A stretch of 64,000 nt of DNA from Moritella sp. JT01 (GTDB lineage Bacteria > Pseudomonadota > Gammaproteobacteria > Enterobacterales > Moritellaceae). The notes under the pieces are model-generated. The model saw only the letters and a list, made by a program, of their open reading frames with translations, ran no database searches and was not told where the DNA came from. The stretch is from NCBI RefSeq assembly GCF_001574435.1, contig NZ_LOCN01000001.1:233801-297800 (forward strand), in the 5' to 3' direction. The position numbers and the translations under genes were made by a program. Shown in pieces: positions 35,881-45,086 of this stretch; positions within the stretch are counted from its first letter, which is position 1, and each line of letters starts with the position of its first letter.

Positions 35881-36072
35881 ATTGCATACCTTATATCCAT
35901 CTAGGGTTGTATATACTTAAGCAAGTATAGTACCAGCGTGTAAGTAGGTAAATCGGCCTATATAGCGGTAATCATGCACCGAAATTGTGAAAGTATGACT
36001 TTAATTCCCTAAAATGGTGAGAGGTTATAAGAGAGATTAATTTAGGTTTTGTCTACGGGGGGCTTAAAATGC

Positions 36073-36103
36073 AAAACGCCCGATGTGCTACACCGGGCGT
36101 TTT
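36073..36103 (-). terminator. Terminator after the first FGE-fold gene
   Basis: AAAACGCCCG (36073-36082) pairs with CGGGCGTTTT (36094-36103), a perfect 10-bp stem with A/T flanks, 49 bases beyond the stop of the minus-strand gene. The duplicate copy at 38332-38361 is decayed. Confidence 0.85.
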
Positions 36104-36151
36104 AAGTTATATCTTAGTCAATATCTTTCAAGGTTTTTCATTCTGCTGATT

Positions 36152-37999
36152 TTAGTTTTCGCGTAGCGCTCTAAAGCCAACGTAATTAGCTCGAAAATTG
36201 GGTTTTAGTGCTAAGCGAGCATCAACCAGAGCAAGTTTTGGAGTGAAGTTCCAAGCGCCGCCTCTTGCCACTAAATTATTTCCACTGGTTAGTTCCCAAA
36301 CGTTACCTACGGTATCATATAGACCAAATTTGTTGGCTTTAAATGATTGTACTGGCGCGGTACTTATATTTGACCATTGGCTGCCACAATAAGCGCAATT
36401 GGCTTTTGAGTTGCCCACATCGTTACCCCACCAGTAGTTGTAGCTACTGCCTGCACGCGCCACATATTCCCATTCGCTATTATTAGGTAAACGGTATTTT
36501 TGGCCTGTTGCTTTTGATAACCAAGTTAAGTAAGCCTTGGTATCGGCTGAATTGATACAGACAACGGGATGCTCATCGGTCTGTGCGAAACCGGGGTTAC
36601 GCCAGTTTAAGTCGGCATTATATGTTTCTTTACCGTCAAGGTACTCCATGCAACCATTACCTGATTCTGCTGCGGTCGTATAGTTACTGGCATTAACAAA
36701 ATGCTTGAAATCAGCGACTGTGATCGGGCTTTGACCTACTGAGAAAGCCTTGATAATTTGCTTTTTGATTTGTTTAACGCCACTATCTGCGGATGCTGTT
36801 AATTGGCCCGCTGGCACCGAGATTAATTCTGGACCGCGTTCACCTGACGCCAAAAAGTCTTGTACAGTCTGACCATTTTTCAATGACACAGTGGCTTTAA
36901 CTAGCTCTGCTCTTACCATCAGGTTGTTTTTTAGTTTAACGTTTTGTTCAAAATCCATGTAGTTCGGTTTTTTTACCACAATATGGTGGGGACCTGGTGA
37001 TAACATCACTGAAAGTTTGGTCGAACCATAGCTAACGCCATCAATAAATACTTCATCATCATATTGGTTAGAACGGATGGTGAGTTCATATAACGCACCT
37101 TTATTATCGTTGTTATCCGCTTTTGTGGTGGTTTGTTCTATTTTCGGTGATTGTTCTGCGCAGTAACGAGTTGAGATATTTAACAGCTTACACGCCTCAT
37201 TTCTTGGTAAAACGCCCTGCATTGTCACCTGCATGGTCGAGCTATAAGTACCTTGACCACTGAATTCACTGGTTAAAACTTTGTGACCTAATAATTTAAC
37301 ATGCGCGCGAGAGTTCGTTTTATGTTTACTGACTAGTTTAGCTTCTGTTACTGAGTTAAATAGCGTATTTAAATACGTTTTTGAGGCTTTTTGCTTACTC
37401 AATAGATTACTACGAGTGATACATTTTGAGAATGAAGTTTGTAGATCACAGCTAACGCTTTGGTTAACATCGAGTGAGTGAGCTTGTTGCATCTCATTTG
37501 TCAGGCGGTTTATACGTGAAATATTTATCTCTTCACTGATTGTTTCACGTTGATTTAGTAGTCTAACACGCTCAATATTTTTCTCTGAAACTTGTTTATT
37601 GAGTTGTGCTAGGGTGGCAACAGAATCTTTAATGAGTTGCTTATTTTTTTGCTGCTGCTGAATTGCATAGCGGTAGTCATTCTGTGACGTGGTGATGTCT
37701 TGCATTGGATTATCAATCATCAATGCATACTGCGCATTCATTTGCGCCAAGGCTTTTACTGTTTGTCCAACAAGTGCTTTTCTTTGCGTTCTTGCTTGTG
37801 CTAATTTGGTATTCTCGATAGCTATATTGTCATTTATCACAGCGAGTGATGTGATAAATGTGTCATATTCAGATTGAATACTTTTAAGCTCTGTTTGTAA
37901 ATTGCCTACAGTGTTATTTTGTTGGTTTGTTTCAGTGGATTGAGCTGTATTCATAATCAAAATACAACTCGCTGTAAGGGCTCTTAAAGCAACACGCAT
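36152..37999 (-). CDS. Exported coiled-coil / PEGA / FGE-fold protein, copy 1
   Basis: 615 residues. A signal peptide (MRVALRALTASCILIMNTAQS) is followed by a long Gln/Asn-rich coiled coil (about 30-180), a middle region with conserved cysteines, a PEGA-like beta domain near 325-375 (IDGVSYGSTKLSVMLSPGPHHIVVKK) and a C-terminal FGE/SUMF1 fold (RLPNNSEWEYVARAGS, GLYDTVGNVWELTSG, ARGGAWNF, YVGFRALREN). The cysteine pair that makes true formylglycine-generating enzyme active is missing (GGAWNF and GFRAL where FGE has Cys), and no sulfatase lies nearby, so it is probably a structural or binding protein of the periplasm. It is about three-quarters identical by eye to the next gene. Confidence 0.8.
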   Translation of the reverse strand: MRVALRALTASCILIMNTAQSTETNQQNNTVGNLQTELKSIQSEYDTFITSLAVINDNIAIENTKLAQARTQRKALVGQTVKALAQMNAQYALMIDNPMQDITTSQNDYRYAIQQQQKNKQLIKDSVATLAQLNKQVSEKNIERVRLLNQRETISEEINISRINRLTNEMQQAHSLDVNQSVSCDLQTSFSKCITRSNLLSKQKASKTYLNTLFNSVTEAKLVSKHKTNSRAHVKLLGHKVLTSEFSGQGTYSSTMQVTMQGVLPRNEACKLLNISTRYCAEQSPKIEQTTTKADNNDNKGALYELTIRSNQYDDEVFIDGVSYGSTKLSVMLSPGPHHIVVKKPNYMDFEQNVKLKNNLMVRAELVKATVSLKNGQTVQDFLASGERGPELISVPAGQLTASADSGVKQIKKQIIKAFSVGQSPITVADFKHFVNASNYTTAAESGNGCMEYLDGKETYNADLNWRNPGFAQTDEHPVVCINSADTKAYLTWLSKATGQKYRLPNNSEWEYVARAGSSYNYWWGNDVGNSKANCAYCGSQWSNISTAPVQSFKANKFGLYDTVGNVWELTSGNNLVARGGAWNFTPKLALVDARLALKPNFRANYVGFRALREN

Positions 38000-38410
38000 T
38001 TTTAATATTTCCTATTGATGTTGTCTGAGATGACAATGAAAAGAACCCTCATCTACGCCCAGAACTGACTAACGTATAAGTTATGTAGTAAATTCTACGC
38101 ATGATATTTCTTAAGGTGTTAAACTGCAAGTTAAACAATAGTTTGATTTTAATATTATGTTACGTAAAGCATATATTACGATTAAAACAGTGGGTTTTAG
38201 GTTAATGCTTATACGTTATTAGAGAGATAAATTTAGCCTTTATCTATGGGAGAGAAGTTAATTCCCTAAAATGGTGAGAGGTTATTAAAGGGCGATTAAT
38301 TTAGGTTTTGTCTACGGGCGGCTTAAAATTAAAAACGCCCGATGTGCGACACAGGGCGTGCTAAGTGATATTTGAGTCAATATCTTTCAAGGTTTGTCAT
38401 TCAGCTGATT
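38000..38410. repeat. Junction of the tandem duplication, with promoter of copy 1 and 3' region of copy 2
   Basis: This 411-base gap holds the promoter region of copy 1 (near 38000-38220, repeated at 40256-40480), a 31-base element AGAGAGATAAATTTAG... at 38221-38251 (repeated at 40486), a stretch beginning TTAATTCCCTAAAATGGTGA at 38258 (also at 36000), a related element at 38289 (also at 36030), and a decayed hairpin at 38332-38361. It is the seam between two 2.26-kb repeat units. Confidence 0.75.
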
Positions 38411-40255
38411 TTAGTTTTCGCGTAGCGCTCTAAAGCCAACGTAATTAGCTCGGAAACCGGGTTTTAATGCTAAGCGGATATCAATTTGTGACAGTTTTGG
38501 GGCGAAGTTCCAAGCACCGCCTCTTGCGACTAAATCATTTCCACTGGTTAGTTCCCAAACGTTACCGACGGTATCATATAGGCCAAATTTATTGGCTTTA
38601 AATGATTGTACTGGTGCGGTGCTTTTATTCGACCATTGGCTACCACAGTAAGCGCAATTAGCTTTTGAGTTACCTGCATCGTTACCCCACCAGTAGTTGT
38701 CGTTACTGCCTGCTCGCGCTACATATTCCCATTCGCCGTTATTCGGTAAACGGTATTTTTGACCTGTTGCTTTTGATAACCAAGCTAAGTATGCATTGGT
38801 ATCGGCAGAGCTGATACAGACAACAGGATGCTCGTCGGTCTGCGCAAAACCTGGTTGGCGCCAGTTTAAATTGACATTATATGTTTCTTTGCCGTAAACA
38901 TACTCCACACAACCACTACCTGATTCTGCGGTTGTAATATAGCGGCTAGCGTTAACAAAACGTTTAAAATCAGCGACAGTGATCGGATTCTTACCGACAG
39001 AGAAGGCTTTGATTGTTTGATTATTAGTGTTATCAACCGATGTTGTTAATTGGCCTGCTGGCACCGAAATTAATTCTGGACCGCGTTCACCAGAAGCTAA
39101 TAAGTCTTGTACTGCTTGACCATATTGCAGTAAAACTAATTTTTTCAACAGCTTAGCTTTTACCATCATGTTGCTCTTTAGTTCAACATTTTGTTCAAAA
39201 TCTATGTAGTTCGATTTTTTGATTACGACATGGTGGACACCTGGTGACAGCATTACCGAAAGCTTAGTAGAACCATATCTAACGCCATTAATGTACACTT
39301 CATCATCGTATTTGTTAGAGCGAATAGTGAGTTGATATAACACATCTTTCTTATCTTTCTTATCTTTTAGATCCTTTTTGATGGCGGGTAGTACCATTTG
39401 TGATGCTTGAGCAGCGCAATAACGCATTGCAATATTTAATAGCTTACACGCTTCATTTTTTGGTAATACTCCTTGCATTGTTACCCGTATGGTCGAGCTA
39501 TAAGTACCTTGCCCACTGAATTCGCCCGTTAATATTTTGTGCCTTATCAGTTTTACATGCGCGCTGGAGTTGGCTCTATATTCACTGACTAGCTTAGATT
39601 CTGTTACTGAGTTAAATACTGTATTTAAATACGTCTTCGAAATTGCTTGCTTACTCAATAGGTTACTACGATCAATACATTTTATGAATGAAGCTTTTAG
39701 ATCACAATTAACGCTTTGGCTAATGTTTTTTGATTGAGTTTTTTGTATCTCATTTTTCAAACGATTAATACGTGCAATGTTTATCTCTTCACTGATTGTT
39801 TCACGTTGATTTAGTAGTCTAATGCGTTCAATATTTTTTTCGGATAGTTGTTTGTTCAGTTGCGCTAGGATTGTAACAGAACCTCTAATAAGTAGATTAT
39901 TTTGTTCCTGCTGTTGAATTGCGGCGCGATAGTTATTTTGTGATGTAGTGATATCTTGCATGGGGTTATCAATCATTAATTGATATTGGGCATTCATTTT
40001 GGCCAAGGTTTTTTCCGTTTGCCGATAAAGCATTTTTTTTTGCATTCTTATGTTTGTTAATTTGCTTTTCTCGATAGCTATATCGTCATTTATCACAGCG
40101 AGTAATTCGTTGAATACGTCATATTCAGATTGAATACTTTTAAGTGCTATCTGTATATTAACTACTGTCTTTTTTTGTTGTTCTATTTCAGTGGTTTTGG
40201 CTGCATTACTAATTAGAATGCAACTCACTGCAAGGACTCTTAAAGCAACACGCAT
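38411..40255 (-). CDS. Exported coiled-coil / PEGA / FGE-fold protein, copy 2
   Basis: 614 residues with the same layout as the gene downstream: signal peptide (MRVALRVLAVSCILISNAAK), coiled coil, PEGA-like domain (INGVRYGSTKLSVMLSPGVHHVVIKK) and C-terminal FGE fold (RLPNNGEWEYVARAGS, GLYDTVGNVWELTSG, GGAWNFAPK, YVGFRALREN). The C-terminal domain and signal region are the most alike between copies; the middle linker differs, here with a Lys/Asp repeat (KKDLKDKKDKKD) where copy 1 has TTTKADNNDNKG. As in copy 1, FGE catalytic cysteines are absent. Both copies lie on the minus strand 411 bases apart, each with its own promoter region. The biological role is unknown. Confidence 0.8.
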   Translation of the reverse strand: MRVALRVLAVSCILISNAAKTTEIEQQKKTVVNIQIALKSIQSEYDVFNELLAVINDDIAIEKSKLTNIRMQKKMLYRQTEKTLAKMNAQYQLMIDNPMQDITTSQNNYRAAIQQQEQNNLLIRGSVTILAQLNKQLSEKNIERIRLLNQRETISEEINIARINRLKNEIQKTQSKNISQSVNCDLKASFIKCIDRSNLLSKQAISKTYLNTVFNSVTESKLVSEYRANSSAHVKLIRHKILTGEFSGQGTYSSTIRVTMQGVLPKNEACKLLNIAMRYCAAQASQMVLPAIKKDLKDKKDKKDVLYQLTIRSNKYDDEVYINGVRYGSTKLSVMLSPGVHHVVIKKSNYIDFEQNVELKSNMMVKAKLLKKLVLLQYGQAVQDLLASGERGPELISVPAGQLTTSVDNTNNQTIKAFSVGKNPITVADFKRFVNASRYITTAESGSGCVEYVYGKETYNVNLNWRQPGFAQTDEHPVVCISSADTNAYLAWLSKATGQKYRLPNNGEWEYVARAGSNDNYWWGNDAGNSKANCAYCGSQWSNKSTAPVQSFKANKFGLYDTVGNVWELTSGNDLVARGGAWNFAPKLSQIDIRLALKPGFRANYVGFRALREN

Positions 40256-40575
40256 TTTGAATGTTTCCTAATAATTTTTTCTGAAATTACAATGAAATAA
40301 CCTTCATTTACGTTCAGATCTGATCAACGTATAAGTTATGTAGTAAATGTCGTTTATGGCATTTTTCAAGGTTGAAACCACAAGTTAAACAATAGTTGAT
40401 GTTACTATTATGTTATATAAAACGCATATTGGCATTAAAATCGTTAATTTTAGGTGAATAGCTTGCCTAATGGAGAGTCGTTATAAGAGAGATAAATTTA
40501 GCCTTTATCTATGGGAGAGTAATTAATTCACTCATGTTACACTGTATTTAGTTGAAAATTGTCACAAGGGAATGG
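40256..40575. promoter_or_regulatory. Divergent region between FGE-fold copy 2 and ydiJ
   Basis: 320 bases without a gene. Most of it is the upstream part of the tandem repeat unit (AACGTATAAGTTATGTAGTAAAT near 40327 recurs near 38071; the AGAGAGATAAATTTAG element is at 40486). The last 40 bases before ydiJ are unique and carry its AAGGG ribosome-binding site. Confidence 0.6.
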
Positions 40576-43500
40576 ATGATGATCCCCGAATTAAGTTATC
40601 AGGATGCAGTAAAATCAGAATATCTCGCTTTTTTGGCTGCGTTAGCGCAAAGTAAATTTAGTGGCGATATTGAAAAGTCGTATGCCAGTCGGTTAGCGGT
40701 TGCTACCGATAACAGTATTTATCAGTTACTACCACAAGCCGTTATATTACCTCGTAATCATCAAGATTTAGTTATCATGACGACGTTGTCATTACAGGCC
40801 GAATTCAAAACGATTACTTTCTCTCCTCGCGGTGGTGGAACAGGTACAAATGGCCAGTCACTCACTGACGGTATTATTGTTGATATGTCGCGACATATGA
40901 ATAATATTATTGATATCAATGTTGAAGAGGGTTGGGTACAAGTTCAAACGGGTGTTGTTAAAGATCAACTGAACGAATTTCTTAAACCCTATGGTTTCTT
41001 TTTCTCTCCTGATTTATCGACCAGTAATCGCGCGACTATTGGTGGCATGATTAACACGGATGCTTCTGGCCAGGGGTCATTAAAATACGGCAAAACCAGT
41101 GACCATGTACTGTCTGTTTCGGCAGTATTAATGGATGGCACCGAATTGGTGACAACAAGCCAGTCTGCTGAACAAGTGCAGGAGCAAGCTCAGAGCAATA
41201 ATTATTTGGGTAAGGTTTGCCATCAAGTTATTGATACGATCGCGCATAAGCAGCAAAAAATTGCAGACACCTTTCCGCCATTAAACCGTTTTCTTACCGG
41301 TTATGATTTAGTCCACCTTTATGATAAAAGCACGGATGAATTTGATCTCGGGCGGATCCTGTGTGGTTCTGAAGGATCACTGGCCTTTATTAGTGAAGCG
41401 AAACTTAATTTAACACCCATTCCAAAATACCGCTGTTTGGTTAATGTCAAATATGACAGCTTTGACTCTGCTCTGCGTAATGCGCCATTTTTAATTAAAG
41501 CTGATGCACTGTCGGTAGAAACCGTTGATTCGGTGGTATTAAATTTAGCCAAGCAAGATATCGTTTGGCACTCAGTAAAGTCACTGATCACTGATATACC
41601 AAATAAAGACATGCAAGGTATTAACTTTGTGGAATTTGCTGAAGATGATGGTGATATTCAGCAACAAAAAATAGACTATTTAACGGCTGAACTTGATCGT
41701 CTAATGGCGGCTGGAGAAGCGGGGGTCATTGGTTATCAAGTCTGTGATCAGCTAAGTGATGTATTGAAAATATACGGTATGCGTAAAAAAGCCGTTGGTT
41801 TGCTTGGGGCTACAAAAGGTCAAGCTAAACCGCTCGCGTTTGCTGAAGATACCGCCGTGCCGCCAGAAAATCTAGCTGACTATATTGTTGAGTTCAGAGC
41901 CTTATTAGATAGCTATAAACTTCATTACGGTATGTTTGGACATGTTGATGCGGGGGTTTTACATGTACGTCCAGCACTCGATATGCTGGATCCTCAGCAA
42001 GAAGTTATCTTGCGTGAAATATCCGATAAGGTTGTAGCCTTAACGGCTAAATATAAAGGACTAATGTGGGGTGAACATGGCAGAGGTTTCCGTTCAGAAT
42101 ACGGCCCAGAATTCTTTGGTGATGAATTATTCACTGAATTACGCAAGATTAAAGCCGCGTTCGACCCCGATAACCGTTTAAATCCAGGTAAAATATGTAC
42201 GCCGATTAATAGTGATGCAAAGCTTGTTTCTGTTGATGCGAAAAAGCGTGGTGCTTTTGATCGTCAAATACCCATTTCAATCCGTGAAAGTTTCACCCAG
42301 TCCATTGATTGTAACGGTAATGGTTTATGTTTTAACTATGATACCAAAAGCCCTATGTGTCCTTCCTTTAAGCATACTGGCGATCGTCGTCATTCGCCAA
42401 AGGGCCGCGCTGGTTTAATGCGCGAATGGTTACGTCAATTGTCTTGTCATGAGATGAATGAGCAAGAGCTAGGTCAACAGTTAACGGTACAGAAAAATGG
42501 TGTTGCGACGTTTACCATACGTTTAAAAAACAGCTGGAACAAAGCGCGTGGTCGTTATGATTTTTCACATGAAGTCATGGACGCGATGCAAGGCTGCTTG
42601 GCGTGTAAGGCATGTACAGTTCAATGTCCTGTAAAAGTGGATGTACCTGAGTTTAGATCGCGATTTATAGATCAATACCACAGCCGCTATATGCGTCCCG
42701 TTAAAGATTTTGCGGTTGGCTATTCAGAAAACTACACCCCTGTGATGGCAAAGATGCCTAACTTCTTTAATTTTTGGTTAGGGCAAGATTGGGTGCAGAG
42801 CGCAGTAAAGCATACAATCGGCATGGTGGATATACCGTTATTAAGTACACCGACCTTATCGGAGTCATTACGTGGACATTATGCGCAAAGTTTTGATTTG
42901 GCCTTTTTACAGCGATTAAGCGCGGAAGATAAGGCGCAACATGTCTTAATTGTACAAGACCCGTTTACCAGTTTTTATGAAGCCGAATTAGTGGCATCAC
43001 TGGTGAACCTAGTGGAAAAACTGGGCTTGAAACCGGTTATATTACCGTTCAAACCAAATGGTAAACCGCAACATGTGAAAGGCTTCTTGGCTAAATTTGC
43101 CAAAACAGCACAAACGGCCGCTGACTTTTTAAATTCGCTACACGCCTTAGGCATTCCAATGGTCGGTGTCGAGCCTGCATTGGTGCTTTGTTATCGTGAT
43201 GAATACAACCAAGCACTGGCGGATAAACGCGGAGACTTCTCTGTTCAGCTTATTCAAGAGTGGTTATTGAACGATAAGGTACAAGCAAATTTGAGCGCGT
43301 TAATTAAGCGCGAAGCAGGTGACGCTCAACCTTATTACTTATTCGCCCATTGCACTGAAAAAACCAATAAGCCAACAGCTGAACAAGAGTGGCAACGTGT
43401 ATTTGATGGTTTTGGTTTAGCATTAGAGACTGTGGCGACAGGCTGTTGTGGCATGGCCGGAAGTTATGGGCATGATGCCAAAAATGTAGTCGCATCAAAA

Positions 43501-43653
43501 TCAATTTATGGCCAAAGTTGGAAGCATGCTTTGGCGCAACGAGATTCTTCGCGTTGCTTAGCGACGGGGTACTCTTGTCGTAGCCAGGTTAAACGAATTG
43601 ATGAAGTACGGTTGAACCATCCGATTAAAGCGTTATTAGGCGCTTTAGGTTAG
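40576..43653 (+). CDS. ydiJ: D-2-hydroxyglutarate dehydrogenase / FAD and Fe-S oxidoreductase YdiJ
   Basis: About 1025 residues from the ATG at 40576 (the ATG at 40579 is equally possible; AAGGG lies just upstream); E. coli YdiJ is 1018. N-terminal FAD-binding domain with FSPRGGGTGTNGQS near residue 85 and DLSTSNRATIGGMINTDASG; a FAD-oxidase C-terminal domain (GMFGHVDAGVLHVRPALDM, LMWGEHGRGFRSEYGPEFF); a 4Fe-4S region (GCLACKACTVQCPVKVDVPE near 672); and a CCG domain (GCCGMAGSYGHDAKN near 955). The enzyme oxidises D-2-hydroxyglutarate, a by-product of SerA, to 2-oxoglutarate with transfer to the respiratory chain. Monocistronic. Confidence 0.95.
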   Translation: MMIPELSYQDAVKSEYLAFLAALAQSKFSGDIEKSYASRLAVATDNSIYQLLPQAVILPRNHQDLVIMTTLSLQAEFKTITFSPRGGGTGTNGQSLTDGIIVDMSRHMNNIIDINVEEGWVQVQTGVVKDQLNEFLKPYGFFFSPDLSTSNRATIGGMINTDASGQGSLKYGKTSDHVLSVSAVLMDGTELVTTSQSAEQVQEQAQSNNYLGKVCHQVIDTIAHKQQKIADTFPPLNRFLTGYDLVHLYDKSTDEFDLGRILCGSEGSLAFISEAKLNLTPIPKYRCLVNVKYDSFDSALRNAPFLIKADALSVETVDSVVLNLAKQDIVWHSVKSLITDIPNKDMQGINFVEFAEDDGDIQQQKIDYLTAELDRLMAAGEAGVIGYQVCDQLSDVLKIYGMRKKAVGLLGATKGQAKPLAFAEDTAVPPENLADYIVEFRALLDSYKLHYGMFGHVDAGVLHVRPALDMLDPQQEVILREISDKVVALTAKYKGLMWGEHGRGFRSEYGPEFFGDELFTELRKIKAAFDPDNRLNPGKICTPINSDAKLVSVDAKKRGAFDRQIPISIRESFTQSIDCNGNGLCFNYDTKSPMCPSFKHTGDRRHSPKGRAGLMREWLRQLSCHEMNEQELGQQLTVQKNGVATFTIRLKNSWNKARGRYDFSHEVMDAMQGCLACKACTVQCPVKVDVPEFRSRFIDQYHSRYMRPVKDFAVGYSENYTPVMAKMPNFFNFWLGQDWVQSAVKHTIGMVDIPLLSTPTLSESLRGHYAQSFDLAFLQRLSAEDKAQHVLIVQDPFTSFYEAELVASLVNLVEKLGLKPVILPFKPNGKPQHVKGFLAKFAKTAQTAADFLNSLHALGIPMVGVEPALVLCYRDEYNQALADKRGDFSVQLIQEWLLNDKVQANLSALIKREAGDAQPYYLFAHCTEKTNKPTAEQEWQRVFDGFGLALETVATGCCGMAGSYGHDAKNVVASKSIYGQSWKHALAQRDSSRCLATGYSCRSQVKRIDEVRLNHPIKALLGALG

Positions 43654-43663
43654 TCATTATTAA

Positions 43664-43703
43664 GTATGAGTGGCATTAGTTGTTAATAATATGCTGCTCA
43701 TAC
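43664..43703 (+). terminator. Imperfect hairpin after ydiJ
   Basis: GTATGAG (43664-43670) pairs with CTCATAC (43697-43703); the inner part pairs further with bulges. The following bases are pyrimidine-rich (CTTCTCCTCCTTT) rather than a plain T run, so termination is likely but not certain. Confidence 0.5.
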
Positions 43704-43843
43704 CTTCTCCTCCTTTAGTGTTTAGCCAAGTGTTATTTTATAACGCATTGTCGCATTTATCTTTTTATAGACACATTATTTGATATTAGCAGCGTATGCT
43801 GTTGTTGCAACTCAAGTCTGTCTCGAACAAAAGGAAGATGTTC

Positions 43844-45013
43844 ATGCCTATTACATTACCAATCAAACGACAATTTAAATTATCGCTAAAACTCTCTGGT
43901 GTTTTATTGGCGACAAGTATGTTTTCTGGCTGTGCATCTATGGCCGATTTTACCAATAGTGCCGATAGTTTTGTTATGTCAGAAGCGGCGCTCGAAGAAA
44001 TGAATGCGGTAAATGCGGCGATGAATGCGGTAGAGATTTTATATCAACGTGGTCATAAACAAGAGCTTGCTTATTACTCACCGATTCATTTTAAAATAGC
44101 TGTTAAAAAACGTGAAAAATTATTGAAAATGTATGAAAGCTATACGCCTAATAACGGTGGTTGGTTTTCTAATTCGGGCAGTGAAGATATTGAAACTGAA
44201 TCAGCGCTATTTGTTCAGAGTATAAATAAAGCATTTCAGGCTAAACTTATTACAGCACCATTGCTATCAACGATTCGTGACCATGATGAATTTATTCATA
44301 ATGTCGATATGAATGGTTTTGAAGCACGCCTTAGAAAATTACGAGATTTGACTATTCAGTTTGCGAGCCTCATTGAAAATAGAGGCTCGGGGTTAGGTTT
44401 AGAACATCAAAAAATCAAATTAGAGCGTGATTATAAGGTGCTCGAAATTGATATAATAAAACGTAAAGTATTACGTTTACCAACGTCTGAATTTAATTTA
44501 CTCGATCAGGAAATTATTCCAGAAAGCTACAATCGAGCACTGAATAGTTTATATAGTTTAGAGCGGTTAATTGAAACAGATCCGCGTGATAATACCGCGA
44601 TTCAACAACAGTTAACAGCGAGTCACAATAAAATAAAACAGGCAGACAGTATTGCGAAAGAAGTGATTTGGGTTAAGTCGAGAATTGAAACATCGGCTGA
44701 GCGGGTCGTGATCAATTACCGTGACCACTTAAGCTCGTTAAATAGCTATTTAGGCACGGAAAATTTAACCTCATTGGATTTTCAATCACAGGTGAGTGGT
44801 ATTAAAGATGCGGTTGCATCGAAATTATCACAACGAGACAAAGAAAAAGTACGCAATGATCAAGATTTACGAAATCAACTTGCAGAGTTAGGTCGTTTGT
44901 TAACGGGACAGGATATGAGTAAATACAGTATTCCTCAGCAAGTGGATAACCTTATTTTTGCTGCGCGTTCACTGGTTGATGAGAGTGTGGATACACCGTT
45001 AGCACAACGTTAA
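43844..45013 (+). CDS. Putative lipoprotein with extended helical domain
   Basis: About 389 residues from the ATG at 43844, 8 bases after AAGGAAG; an ATG at 43838 is too close to it. The signal (LKLSGVLLATSMFSGC) ends in a lipobox FSGC, so the protein should be lipidated. The mature part is rich in Leu, Glu, Lys and Gln and predicted to be mostly helical (AALEEMNAVNAAMNAVEILYQRG, then repeated heptad-like stretches). No family was recognised. It is monocistronic and followed by a dispersed intergenic repeat. A role in the cell envelope is all that can be said. Confidence 0.7.
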   Translation: MPITLPIKRQFKLSLKLSGVLLATSMFSGCASMADFTNSADSFVMSEAALEEMNAVNAAMNAVEILYQRGHKQELAYYSPIHFKIAVKKREKLLKMYESYTPNNGGWFSNSGSEDIETESALFVQSINKAFQAKLITAPLLSTIRDHDEFIHNVDMNGFEARLRKLRDLTIQFASLIENRGSGLGLEHQKIKLERDYKVLEIDIIKRKVLRLPTSEFNLLDQEIIPESYNRALNSLYSLERLIETDPRDNTAIQQQLTASHNKIKQADSIAKEVIWVKSRIETSAERVVINYRDHLSSLNSYLGTENLTSLDFQSQVSGIKDAVASKLSQRDKEKVRNDQDLRNQLAELGRLLTGQDMSKYSIPQQVDNLIFAARSLVDESVDTPLAQR

Positions 45014-45022
45014 TCGTGTCGT

Positions 45023-45081
45023 TATACCCAAATTATTTCAAGATGGGCACAAAACTATGTATTATCAGCTCATTTTGAAAT
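45023..45081. repeat. Dispersed intergenic repeat, copy 1
   Basis: TATACCCAAATTATTTCAAG opens an element that ends in CATTTTGAAAT; ATTTCAAGATG (45035-45045) and CATTTTGAAAT (45071-45081) can form a hairpin. The opening is close to the TATACCCAAGTAACTTCAAG-type repeat common between genes of Vibrio relatives (from memory) and to the element at 56026. It lies between convergent genes and may help termination. Confidence 0.55.
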
Positions 45082-45086
45082 TGTAT

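Noticed and set aside
36152..40255. True sulfatase-activating formylglycine enzymes
   Set aside because: Catalytic cysteines are absent and no sulfatase gene is nearby; only the fold is supported.
43796..43843. Longer N-terminus for the lipoprotein gene
   Set aside because: The AAGGAAG site and the signal peptide both favour the start at 43844.
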